From: Heterohyrax brucei
Taxonomy: Eukaryota; Chordata; Mammalia; Hyracoidea; Procaviidae
Direction of reading: 5' to 3'
Assembly (NCBI GenBank): GCA_028571685.1
Contig: CM053144.1
Coordinates: forward strand, 94,828,171-94,892,170
DNA length: 64,000 nt
Part shown: positions 23,270-33,935 of the stretch, one piece after another
Numbering within the stretch: the stretch's first letter is position 1
Layout: every line of letters begins with the position of its first letter
Notes under the pieces: generated by a model
Told to the model about the DNA's origin: nothing
Database searches by the model: none
What the model saw: only the letters and a program-made list of their open reading frames with translations
Translations under genes and position numbers: made by a program

Positions 23270-23492
23270 AGAAGGAGAAGGACCTGACATTTGCTCAGGA
23301 TCCATTCTGTGCAGGTCCACACTGTGTACCTTTGTATATCTAACTTTCTTGTTTCATCTTCGAAGTAAACCAGTGAGATAGGCATTTTTGTCCCTATTTT
23401 ACAGACAACACAACTGAGACCTGGTTTTCTGGGGTTAATCGCTTAGCATGTGAGCTAGCAGGATTTGATCCTCAGTCTTACTGAGTTTTATT
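23270..23492 (-). mobile_element. MIR, antisense
   Basis: GAGATAGGCATTTTTGTCCC, TATTTTACAGACAACACAAC and GAGACCTGGTTTTC, preceded by a CATTCTGTGCAGG stretch, follow the antisense order of a mammalian-wide interspersed repeat (3' end to core to tRNA region). Confidence 0.7.
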
Positions 23493-23502
23493 TACTATCA
23501 GA

Positions 23503-23775
23503 GACAGCATGGCATAGTGGTTAAAAAAGCACAGAACCTAGATCAGGATTGCATGTGTTGTAACCCTTGGTTTCACCCTTTCTAAATGATGGTAGATAAA
23601 TTGTCTTCTCTGAGATTTAGTTTTCAAATAAATGAAATTAAGATAATCAATTTAATAATCTCACAGGGACATCAGACATATCCATTGAAGTGTGACATGT
23701 TAAGTCCTTTAGAATATACTATTGTGCAAATAGTAAGCTCTCAATATATAATAGCAGTTAGTATTACTGCACTAT
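23503..23775 (+). mobile_element. MIR, sense
   Basis: The tRNA-like head is GACAGCATGGCATAGTGGTT AAAAAAGCACAGA; then come CTGAGATTTAGTTTTC, AATAATCTCACAGG and the 3' end GTAAGCTCTCAATATATAAT. Order and spacing fit a nearly full-length MIR. It lies next to an antisense MIR. Confidence 0.85.
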
Positions 23776-24102
23776 CTCTGTTCTCAAGAGTATATGTTTC
23801 TTACTTCTAACCTACAAAACAAATAACAAACAATCAAACCTGAAAGGGGATACTGGCCTCTCAAAATTTCACTTCATATGTAATAGGAATTGTATTTGAC
23901 CAGGCATTCAGCCAATTGGAAGTTACAGATAAACTTAGTCACACTGTTCATTTATACATCCCCAAAGACTTCCAATATATCTTTCTTAAATTTCAAGTGT
24001 TTTTATTGGACCCTGACATACATATTTTGATATTTTAATATTCAAGTCATGAAAACTAGTTAGGAAGTAGAGTTGGCTGACATTATGAATAGAAAGCACT
24101 TT

Positions 24103-24175
24103 TGTTGTTGTTAAGTGCAGTCGAGTTGATTCCAGCTCATAGCCATGCTGTAGGATAGAGTGAACTGCCCCATTG
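24103..24175 (-). mobile_element. AfroSINE fragment, antisense
   Basis: Only the distal part is present: AGTGCAGTCGAGTTGATTCC, AGCTCATAGCC, and GAACTGCCCCATTG, at which the copy stops. Confidence 0.8.
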
Positions 24176-24268
24176 TGTATATTCAGAAGAATTTAAAAAA
24201 AAAAAAGGCTGGAGTCTCAAGTATCGAAAATCTCAAGACTTGGAAATCACAATGGTAGACAAACTAGT

Positions 24269-24869
24269 TGTTATGGATTGAATTGTGTTCGCCCAAAATT
24301 TGTGTTATAAATCCTAACATCTGTGCCTGTGGCAGGACCCATGGTTGCACTGTGATTAAGAGTTGTGGCTGCTAACCACAAGGTCAGTAGTTCAAATCCA
24401 CCAGCTACTCCTTGGAAACCCTATGGGGCAGTTCTACTTTGTCCTATAGGGTCACTATGATTTGGAATGGACTTGAAGACAAAGAGTGTGTGTGTTGTTT
24501 GTACACCTGTGGTAATAATCCCATTTGAGAATGAGTTGTCTTTGTTACATTACTGAGACAGAATTAGTGTAAGTTGTGTCTTAAATCAATCCCTTTTGAG
24601 ATATAAAAAGAGATGAAACAAGCTTGCAAGAGAAGCAGAGATGAGGGAAGACTGGTGCCAAGCCACTTAGACAACTCCAAGGAACCAGGAAATAAGCTGA
24701 GAAGACAAGGACCTTTTTCCAGAACCAGCAGAGAAAGAAAGCCTTTCCCTTAAGCTAGCACCCTGAATTCAGACTCCTAGCCTCCTAAACTGGGAGAAAA
24801 CCAATTTCTGTTTGTTAAAACCATCAACTTGTGATATTGCTGTTATGGCAGCATTAGACAACCAAAGCA
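24269..24869 (+). mobile_element. MaLR/ERVL-type solo LTR
   Basis: The element begins TGTTATGGATTGAATTGTG and ends ...ACCAAAGCA, with TG and CA termini. It is flanked by a perfect 5-bp duplication, CTAGT at 24264-24268 and 24870-24874. The layout resembles MLT1-type MaLR LTRs: a GCCCAAAATT start region, a CTAGCCTCC block with TTTCTGTTTGTTAAAACC near the 3' end, and ATTGCTGTTATGGCAGC close to the terminus. Only the LTR remains, from recombination between two LTRs. An AfroSINE interrupts it. Confidence 0.88.
24333..24503 (+). mobile_element. AfroSINE inside the MaLR-type LTR
   Basis: A sense SINE with an ACTGTGATTAAGAGTTGTGG head, TTCAAATCCACCAGCTACTC, CTTGGAAACCCTATGGGGCA, and CACTATGATTTGGAATGG. 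CCTGTGG occurs on both sides (within 24323-24332 and 24504-24512), the probable target duplication. Confidence 0.9.
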
Positions 24870-24874
24870 CTAGT

Positions 24875-25602
24875 ATAGGAAGGTTATGCTTGTCTTCTTA
24901 ACATCCCTTTGCTTAATGCTTGTAGATTTCAAATTATTTTCATAAACAAATTTCCAAAGATCTGTCTATTCCTCACACTGATAATTGGTCTCTGCTTGAT
25001 TATTTTTTGTGATGGGAGCATGTTGCTTTGGTAGAAGGGAATGGGGACATTAATATTTGAAACTTGTCATAGCAAGTCAAAGGACTAAGCATTCTACCAG
25101 AGATGTCAGAGAACATAGATTGTATGAACTCTGTCTTCTCTGTAGGTGTTGGCTTTCTTGGAATTGATTGAATTCACTAAGCATTTGCAGTCTGCAGGCT
25201 GTTCTTAGACTGGAACTTTTCACAAAGCTCTCAGAGTCCCATAAATATTGGGCATATGCTGTTTAAACTGATGCTGTTTCAACCAATATACAAGCAATGG
25301 GACAATGTAATGGGTACCGTGAAAACAAGAAAATTGAAATAAATTAAACAGAAGGAATAATTCTTAAATGACTGTCAACAAAAATGTGCTTATACTTACA
25401 TATGTTTCTCATAAGATTAAAATAACTAAGGTGTACTCCTACAAAATCTCCTATCAGATATGTCCTCTTGGTGTGTTAAGCAGTTTATATTTAAAGAAAG
25501 CAGAACAAAACAAAATGATTTCTCATTTGTCATATTGTTATAAATTGTTTTTGAAGTTTAAAAGAAGATATAAATGACTTACATTGTATTATGTTTAATA
25601 CT
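24875..25602. other. Unassigned interval
   Basis: AT-rich sequence without a recognised gene or repeat. Confidence 0.4.
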
Positions 25603-25631
25603 GTGTGTGTCTATGTGTGTGTGTGTGTGTT
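25603..25631. repeat. (TG)n microsatellite, interrupted
   Basis: TG repeats with one CTA interruption. The tract is followed immediately by TTTCTGTATCCAG. Confidence 0.9.
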
Positions 25632-26074
25632 TCTGTATCCAGAAATCTATATCCCAACAGTTTGGAGATAAATGTGGAGCCAACTGGGGGAGCTGTTATG
25701 GTGATGAGATTGCTAAAAAATGGGAAGGACTTCAGAGAATGGTGAAAGAGAATCCAAATGAATAAATGATGGATGGTAAAGCCTCCAAACTGATTTTTCA
25801 CCTTTCCCACAGGTGCTACTGTTCCTCACTTCCAAAGCAACCCAGGGAGACTGCCAAGATTTTTTTGCGACTCAACTAATCTAAGTACTTTTATAAGATA
25901 CAATGTAAGAGAAGCTTGCCTAAATATTTTTGGGCCCAAATATATGCCTTATTTCTTATGTATGCCCCCTTTTTTTCCAATAGGCTTTAAATGGCACAAG
26001 ATGGGGAGCAGTTTCCTCTTAGTCATTGGCAGAAATGGATAGAATGGCTATAATTTACTGAATAACATTATTCA

Positions 26075-26268
26075 TCACTCTCAATATTTCATTTATACTA
26101 ACTTTAATCCTCATCTCAGTTGAGTAAGGAAGTAGTTTTATCCCTCCTTTGATACAGATACAGAAACTGTGGTTCAAAGAAATAAAACCATCATTAAAAA
26201 TTCACTGAGCAACAAAAGAAACATGCAAGCTCTCCAGTTCTGATTCCAAAGCCCACACACTTTTTTTT
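26075..26268 (-). mobile_element. MIR, antisense
   Basis: TTTAATCCTCATCTCAGTTG, AGTAAGGAAGTAGTTTTATC, GATACAGAAACTGTGG and TTCTGATTCCAAAGCCC follow the antisense MIR order. Confidence 0.7.
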
Positions 26269-27747
26269 TGTTACACTGGTAGAAATTCATTCCTTTAGTA
26301 ATCTCTAAAGGGAAATGTGATTGCTTCGGGAGAAGATTGGTTAAAATACATTATGAGGCTGTGTTTTTATTTGCCTGTTTTTTATTTTCATATTCAGGAA
26401 AAATTTGAAGTAACTTGAAACAAAGCTCAATAAAGTTGACAACTTGTATTCACTGTGGTACAGTAGGAAGATAACAAAGTGAGCTCTCTAGTATAAATGC
26501 ATAGAAATACTAGGGACAAAAAGAAAAATATGTTTTTAAAATAAAAATCTATGAGAGCTAGAAAAGAATAGAGAACACAAAATCAGAGCAGCCAAGTGGA
26601 ACTGAAGCGAAAAGGTCCAGAGAGATCTCTGAAGAGTGCACAGACCTAAGAGGCTGGGACAGGACGTGAAGAGAAAGGCATATGGCAGCTCTGAAGTTGT
26701 AATTATACTCCAAAGTCAGGAAAAGCTGAGCTGTCAATAAAGTAAGGCCTAGAAAATTTCTGCTGACAAGACTAGAGAAGCTGGAGGATGCTAGCAGAGA
26801 ATGTTCCATATTTTTAAAAAGACATCATTCCTCAGACTGAAAGAGCTAATCAAGTTCTAATCAGAGAACCAAAACATCTATCTTTAGATATATTCTGGAT
26901 GAACACCAGGACATCAAAAACAGAAAGAAAAGAAAAAATACTGAAAGCTACCAGAGAAAAAGGTTGATTACTCACAAAAAAATACAATAATAACAAAAAC
27001 TATGGGATAAATCCAAAGCAATACTCAAAAGAAACTTTGCAGTTCTCAGCACATTTATTAAAAAGCAAGATGGGTTAAAACTAAGAAAACAAAAGGAAGG
27101 TAACAATGAACTTCCAAAGAAATGAAATTAAAAAGGAAAAAGAAATGGTCAATAAAAGAAAAATGTATAAAAAGTAAAAAAGTACACAAAAATCTTTCAG
27201 ATCTTTGACAGAAAAATAGAACAAGAAAGAAAAAGAACATGCTACATTTAGTGTAATCACAATTTTTTATCTGTGAGAAAATGCAACTATACCAATGCAT
27301 TTATATTAATGTATTGAAAATGTTAATAGGTGATTCATCATGAAAATATAAATCAGCAAGATTGACTCAAGAGGAGAAAAAATCTATCACAGATGAAATT
27401 AAAGAAACAGTCAAGGACCTATGACTTTAAAAACTGCATCAGACCCAGGTGGCCTTATTGGAAATGTTGTCTAAATTTTTATATTAAAAAGTTATTGCTA
27501 TGTTATATAAACTATTTCAAAACACTAAAATATATAAATCTTCCCAAATTGTACAATGGGTAGTACACCCATCACACCAAAGTCAGACTAGGGCAAATAC
27601 TCTCCCCAAAACAAAACATCCACTCTCAACATATACACAATACAAAAATAACTGTAGAGAAAACTAGAAAATTAAATTCAGTAATTGCAAGAGTATTATG
27701 TATATAGTGTACCTAACTTATGAAAGGGTAAAATATCTGATCATTTA

Positions 27748-27920
27748 AATAAAACCCAAACCAAACCCACCACCGTTGAGTTGGATTTGACTCACAGTAA
27801 TCTTACAGGTCACAGGAGAACTGCCCCATAGAGTTTCCAAGGAGAATCTGGTGGATTTAACTGCCCTCATTTTGGTTAGCAGACATGGCACTTAATCCAC
27901 TAGCCACCAGGGCTTCTGGT
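27748..27920 (-). mobile_element. AfroSINE, antisense
   Basis: A nearly complete antisense copy from AAACCCAAACCAAACCCACC through GAACTGCCCCATAGAGTTTC to the head CCACTAGCCACCAGGGCTTC. It interrupts the ancient L1. Confidence 0.93.
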
Positions 27921-28945
27921 CATTTTAATAGTTACTAAAAACAGATAAACTGATAAACTATATCAGCCAGTTGCTTTTATGTTAAATATTAAAACAGTGT
28001 ACTTAAACTCAGTAAATTAGCTGAAGCAAATCCATAGCAAGTTATCCTTAATGATGAAACATAAAAAACAATTCCAAGAAGCTAGGATCAAAGTGGAACT
28101 GTTCATTCTTATCTTTTTATTTCAGCAACATGAAGAAGGTCCTACCCCTTGAAGTAAGACTGGAAGAAGCAGCAGGTATGAACACTTGAAAGGAAAAAGA
28201 CAACGTGTCCTGATTTGTAGATACTTTCATAACCTATTTTGAAAATTGAGCTAAACAGTTGTATCAAGCATGATGGCTGGAGATTTAGCAAAGCAATTCA
28301 ATATCACCTTAAACTTGGACATGACTTTTTAGAAAAATTAATGCAAAAAGAAGCAAAATACATTTAACAAAAATAATTACAAGGAAAACATGAGACAAAG
28401 TACAAAATTTTACTAAAGGACATTTGAAGATAGATAAATACAAAGATATTTTATGCCCCTTGATAGATTTAATACTGTAAAAGTTATCAATTTTCCTCAA
28501 ATTATCCAAGTACTTGTAAAAATATACCATAAAGTTATAACTTTTAAATCATATGCTCCTGATACCAAAACTAAACATGTGTATGTACACATACATAAAG
28601 AGAAACAGATATCCATGTGTATCAATGTAATGTAATAGAGAGACTACTAACAGATTTGTACTGTGGCTAACTGAACTTTTTAGAGGCTAAAATATTGCCC
28701 AAAAATATTTGAGTACTGATTCTGCTTTTACCCAATGACATCTACTCCAAGAAATACTATTCAGCTATTGAAAAGAGTGAAATACATCCGCGTTCGTGTA
28801 TCCACATCAAAAGTTCTTCAAAGCATGTTGTTAAGCAAAAACTCAAATCACAGACCAACAGGTTTTAACATGATCTCCTTTGGATTTAAGATGTATGTGG
28901 TTTATGTATACTTCTGTATACAAATATGTATGTGTGTATACATAC

Positions 28946-29093
28946 GGAGCGTTGGTGGTGCAGTGGGTAAGAGCTTAGCTGCTAATCAACAAATTCAGCA
29001 GTTTGAATCAACCAGCTGCTCCTTGGAAACCTTATGGGACAGTTCTACTTTGTCCTATAGGGTCACTATGAGTCACAATCAATTCAATGACAC
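28946..29093 (+). mobile_element. AfroSINE, sense
   Basis: A sense copy starting GGAGCGTTGGTGGTGCAGTG and containing GCTCCTTGGAAACCTTATGG and TCCTATAGGGTCACTATGAG. Similar strings, TGTGTGTATACATA on the left and TGTGTGCATACAAA on the right, are a probable decayed target duplication. Confidence 0.92.
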
Positions 29094-29290
29094 TGTGTGC
29101 ATACAAATGCATAGATGAAAGACAGCAAGAATTCACAGGAAGTTGTTAAGAGCAGTTCCCACTAGGAAGGGAAATAAAACTGGCCAGTCAAATCAAGGAC
29201 AACTCTTACTTTATACCTAATTTACTTCTGCATTAATTAAATATTTGAGAATTAAATATACTTTATTGTGATTGTCATTTCAAAAACAAA

Positions 29291-30081
29291 ATATGCTGTT
29301 CAAAATTTAAAAATTGCTTTCAAGACTGTCTTTACAGAATTTTGAGAAAATTGAATATAGAATTCCATCTGTTCCAAGAAGCACTGAACTATCCATTTTT
29401 CTGTCCTCAGTCTGTCAAGACTTAGCATGTCTGACCTTGGTGGAAAAGTTGTACCATCTGTGATTATAGAAGTTAAGATTCATTTTCCATTCTTTGCCTA
29501 GCTTTGTTAGGAATGATTCCTGGAATTTACAGCTCCTGATTCCCTTATTCTGTTGTTTCTTGGACATCTTGAAGTAGGATAACCATAAAGAAAGGATTTT
29601 TCTTTTCTACCTAGTTAATGTGATTAAAACATGTCCCTTACTACGTGTCTTTATTTGGAATATTTTTCCTAAGTTTTAGCCTTCAATTTTGCTCTTTAGA
29701 GGGCTGACTTTCAAATGTGGTGTGTTTTCCAAGAAGTACAGTCAAATGACTGGGGATTAAATTCAAGAGTGGAAATGAGGAAAAGTAGTATAATTCGAGA
29801 ACAATTTTTAATTTTTATACAATCAGGTAGTCTATCTTTTCTTTTCTAGAGTCTTAGTTATCAGTCTATTGCAGAAGTCTGCCACTGTTCTGAGGTAGTA
29901 AATTCATCTCCTAGACTTTCTTACAAATTTTTATTTTATTTTTCATTTTTCAGTTGTTACTTCTTCTGGAATTTACATTTGTATGTGGCATGGTAGAGGC
30001 TCATTTATTTTCTTTCATATGGCTAGCCAGTGATGAGATGGCACCGTTTATAGTAGTTAAGTACTCATTTCTCGCTGCATC
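29291..30081. other. Unassigned interval left of L1-B
   Basis: AT-rich unique-looking sequence without a recognised feature. It is the pre-insertion flank of L1-B. Confidence 0.4.
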
Positions 30082-30097
30082 AAAATATGTGCTTCAT

Positions 30098-32021
30098 ACA
30101 AAGCCAATTGCCCACATCATCCTGAATGGAGAGAGACTGAAAGACTTTCCCTTGAGATCAGGAACTAGACAAGGATGCCCACTGTCACCTCTCCTATTTA
30201 ACATTGTGCTAGAAGTTCTAGCCAGAGCAATTAGACAAGACGAACAAATAAAGGGTATCTGCATCGGCAAAGAGGAAGTTAAAATCTCCCTGTTCGCAGA
30301 TGATATGATTGTATATGCAGAGAACCTCAAGGAATCTATAAGTAAGTTACTCAAACTGATAGAAGAGTTCAGCAAAGTGTCAGGATACAAAATAAACATA
30401 AGTAAATCAGTAGGATTCCTTTATACCAACAACGAGACTGTTAAGGAGGAAATTATCAAATCTATACCATTTGTGATAGCCCCTAAGAAGATAAAGTACC
30501 TAGGAATTAATCTAACCAGACAAACAACAGACCTTTACAAAGAGAACTACAAGCCCTTACTACAAGAAACTAAGAGAGACTTAGAGAAATGGAAAAACCT
30601 ACCCTGCTCATGGATAGGAAGACTTAACATTGTGAAAATGTCTATTTTACCCAAAGCAATTTATTTATATAATGCAATCCCAATACAAGTTCCAGCATCA
30701 TTTTTTAATGAGATGGAGAAACAAATCACCAATTTTGTTTGGGAAGGGAAGAAGCCCCGGATAAGTAAGGTACTACTAAAGAAGAAGAACACACTGGGAG
30801 GCCTTTCATTACCCGACCTTAGAACATACTACACTGCCACAGTGGTCAAAACAGCCTGGTACTGGTACAAGAACAGACAGATTGATTAATGGAACAGAAC
30901 TGAGACCCCAGAGATGACACCATCTGCCTATGAACAGTTGATATTCGACAAAGGCCCTAAGACATTAAACTGGGGTAAAAACAGTATCTTCAACAAATGG
31001 TGCTGGCAAAATTGGTTATCCATCTGCAATAAACTGAATCAAGATCCATATCTTGCACCTTATACAAAAACCAACTCCAACTGGATAAAAGACCTAAATA
31101 TCAAACCTAAAACGATAAAGCTCATCCAAGAAAAGGTAGGAAAAAACAATGGAAGTTTTAATACACAACGAGGACAGACTCCAAAATCTGTCAAAGAAAC
31201 CTCAATCAACAGAAGAGAGAGTAGATAAATGGGAACTATTAAGAATCAAATACTTTTGCTCATCCAAAGACTTTATTAATAGAATTAAAAGAACACCCAC
31301 AGAGTGGGAAAAAATATTTGGCAACTCTATGTCAGATCGACGCCTGATCTCCATAATCTATAAGATACTACAAAATATCAATAAGAAGAAAATAAACCAT
31401 CCAATTAAGTGATGGGCAAAGGAGATGGACAGATACTTCACTAAAGAGGAGATCCAGGCAGCCAAAAAACACATGCGGACATGTTCACGATCTTTAGTTA
31501 TTAAAGAAATTCAAATCAAGACAACAATGAGATACCATCTCACCCCAACAAGATTGGCCATGATCCAGAAAACACAAAACAACAAATGCTGGAGAGGCTG
31601 TGGAGAAAGTGGAACCCTCCTACACTGTTGGTGGGGTTGCAAAATGGTCCAGCCTCTTTGGAAGGCAATCTGGCGCTTCCTTAAAAAAATGGATATTGAT
31701 ATACCATTTGATCCAGTAATTCCACTACTTGGAATATATCCTACAGATTCAAGGCCTTTCACACCAACGGACACATGCACCAGAATGTTTATCACGGCAC
31801 AGTCCACAATAGCAAAAAGGTGGAATCAACCCAGATGCCCAACAATAGAAGAATGGATAGGTAAACTGTGCTACATATACTCAATGGAGCACTACGCAAT
31901 GATAAAGAATAATGATGATTCCAGGAAACATCTCCTAACCTGGTTTCAACTGGAAGACATTATGTTGAGTGAGAGTAGTCAGCGACAAAAGGACAAATAC
32001 TGTATGAGACCTCTACGATAA
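30098..32021 (+). pseudogene. L1-B ORF2 pseudogene (RT and C-terminus)
   Basis: The frame is open from the left junction to 30889. It carries the RT motifs [19 protein letters not shown] and an intact [11 protein letters not shown] catalytic box (about 30290-30325). Only three lesions are seen. The first is TAA at 30887-30889, where L1-A has CAA. The second is one extra A in an A-run at about 31140-31145, which shifts frame. The third is TGA at 31410-31412, where L1-A has CGA, the signature of CpG decay. The C-terminal Cys-His knuckle CWRGCGESGTLLHCWWGC is intact at about 31590-31645, and the natural TAA is at 32019-32021. The open frame extends upstream into flanking DNA to an ATG at 29954 by chance. 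The N-terminal endonuclease is missing, so the copy is dead on arrival. Confidence 0.96.
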
Positions 32022-32072
32022 GATCTCAAAAACAGACTTGTGTATAGAAGAAAAGACTCTTTGACAGCTGCA

Positions 32073-32109
32073 AGGGAGGGGAGGGAGGGAGGGAGGAGAG
32101 GGGGGAGGG
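32073..32109 (+). repeat. G-rich tract of L1-B 3' UTR (possible G4)
   Basis: GGGAGGGGAGGGAGGGAGGG and the bases after it provide more than four G-runs of three or more, a strong candidate for a G-quadruplex. Equivalent tracts sit in L1-A, L1-C and L1-F. Confidence 0.9.
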
Positions 32110-33032
32110 TTTAGTTTAGGTAGTTACTAGAAATCTAGTTGGGAGAAAGCAGTGACAGCACACATTAGGAACAAGAACAACATTAAGTGGACTTCAGCAT
32201 AACTTGAGTACTCCTTCCATCTTAACTCAATACTGCAAGGATAGAGTAGCTGGGGCAGGGGGCGGGGGACCATGCTCTTAGGTGAATTCCAGGCCAATTG
32301 GCACAACTAGCGTTTTGCTAAGAGAGCTCTCTGCACCCCACATTGGTGAGTGGCTTCTGGGTTCTTAAAAGCTGCCAAGCTGCCATCCGAGGACACAGCA
32401 AATGGTCCCAACTCAGCAGGAACGGATGCTCACCGAGGACCAAAATGACATGCGGTAAAGACAACCGAGAAGACAGAGAGACCCACAAGAGTGGGTGCCT
32501 ACATCGACTTAGGACCGGAAGAACCGGATGGTGCCCGGCCACCACCAGTGATAGCCATGACGGAGCTCACAGAGAGGAGGCTCACTGGCAACACAAGAAT
32601 AAAAAGAGGTGCATCATGAGATCTCCACTAAAAGACCTCAATTGATGGTCCAGTGGTTTTGGGGTTCCTCTGAGAGCATGGCCCTTGGCCCTGATGCTGC
32701 CCGTTCCCATAAATTATAACAAAGGTCCACTCTTTGGACAGGAATGGATTGGACTTGGCAATGCAGAGTAACCATATATTGGAAGCACTTTATGGTTCTA
32801 TACATCTATAGGATATCATCTTGCTGACCTCTGGCTGGAGGAAGGGGAGTGGACGGAGAGGAGGGGAAAGGAGACTGTTGGGAGGATGAGACATGTATGG
32901 AGCAGAGAGGAATAGTGTGCAGTCACCGGACAGGGAGAGCAGTGGAAGCTGCATATAGGGGGGCATGTAAATTTATATGTGAATGTACATTTCACTCAGT
33001 TATGTTAAATAAAAAAAAAATATGTGCTTTAT

Positions 33033-33933
33033 CATACACTAACTCCTCATAGTTAATGATTTCTATTTCTGCTTTATTCACTCTATTTCCACTTACTCTC
33101 CATATCTCTATTAGTATTTCATTGATTTGATCACAGAGACTTAACAGCACGTTAGAGGTATCTAGAAAAACAAGCAAATACTTTAATTTAAATAAACTGT
33201 TTTTCTACATTTTTCTCTCTAACAGATAAAAATAATGGTTGATATGATTTAATCCATGTGTCCTTCAGTTATTAAAGCCCAAAGTATCTGAAACATGGAA
33301 TAGTCAATAACTGTTCCTGCTTTTCTATAAGTCCATGATGATCATGTGATTAGTTTCAAATAAAAATACTCAAGCCTGGCACTGGGCAGTACCTTAAATG
33401 CAGAGGATTTGGTAAAAGTCAGTGCGCTTATCTGTTCTTTGCTTACTCAATGACTTTTCAATTTCTAAGAACTAAGATTCTAGCATAGCACAAGTACTAA
33501 AGCTCTTATAATAATTCTTACCCAGGAAAACTATCTTTGCAAACATTACACTGTCACAAACTCTGCACACATACAGGAAAGATGGTCAAGGAGAAGCAAG
33601 TTACTCTGTATGAAGTTTGGGGTCTAAAAGACATCCGACAAGTTCCATTAGAACTGAATCCATAAGTGAGCCCATAGTAAAGTGAAACTAAAATATCATG
33701 TATCCCAGGTACCAGGTCTTCTGAAACAGTAACCCTGAAGAAACTAAGGCCTCAGAAATATCCTGGTGATTGCCTATAACAACATATTTCAGATGCAGAC
33801 AAATAATGAACGCCTTGTCTAGGAGAACCGGAAAGACTGCACTAGGCCTGTTGGGTCAAGTTTCCTCATCATGCAGTCAGAAAATTTAAAATCCTCAATA
33901 AAGCAATTAAGTGCTAATTGGTTTAATCTAAAA
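33033..33933. other. Unassigned interval
   Basis: AT-rich sequence between L1-B and the DNA transposon at 33936. I see no coding sequence or recognised repeat. Confidence 0.4.
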
Positions 33934-33935
33934 TA

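Larger units (their letters stand above)
26880..29290 (+). mobile_element. Ancient L1 (L1M-type), SINE-interrupted
   Basis: A decayed L1 with remnants of ORF1/ORF2 and the 3' UTR. TACTGAAAGCTACCAGAG (26938) resembles ORF1. GGGATAAATCCAAAGCAATA (27004) matches the ORF2 region of L1-A near 6780. AAACTGCATCAGACCCAGG (27430) corresponds to the KxxGPDGF-type RT block. AAGATATTTTATGCCCC (28443) lies in the post-catalytic region, AATACTATTCAGCTATTG (28753) near the ORF2 end, and AAATGCATAGATG (29106) in the 3' UTR. There is no open frame of note. Two AfroSINEs have inserted. Confidence 0.7.
30098..33016 (+). mobile_element. L1-B: young 5'-truncated L1
   Basis: A 2.9-kb L1 beginning inside the RT domain of ORF2 and ending in an A tail at about 33011-33020. 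A 16-bp target duplication with one mismatch flanks it: AAAATATGTGCTTCAT at 30082-30097 and AAAATATGTGCTTTAT at 33017-33032. Sequence agreement with L1-F is visibly high over the whole length, so it belongs to a recently active subfamily. Confidence 0.97.

Noticed and set aside
28940..28990. tRNA gene from the SINE A-box-like head
   Set aside because: The tRNA-like heads of the AfroSINEs do not fold into a complete cloverleaf, and they recur as parts of dispersed SINEs.
29954..30889. Long 311-codon open frame as a host gene
   Set aside because: From 30098 it is L1 ORF2 reverse transcriptase; the first 48 codons are flanking DNA that happens to be open. The L1 target duplication falls inside it.
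32318..32645. Open frames in the L1-B 3' UTR (also at 61045-61342)
   Set aside because: The same sequence is present in both young L1 3' UTRs and has no conserved frame in L1-A or L1-C.
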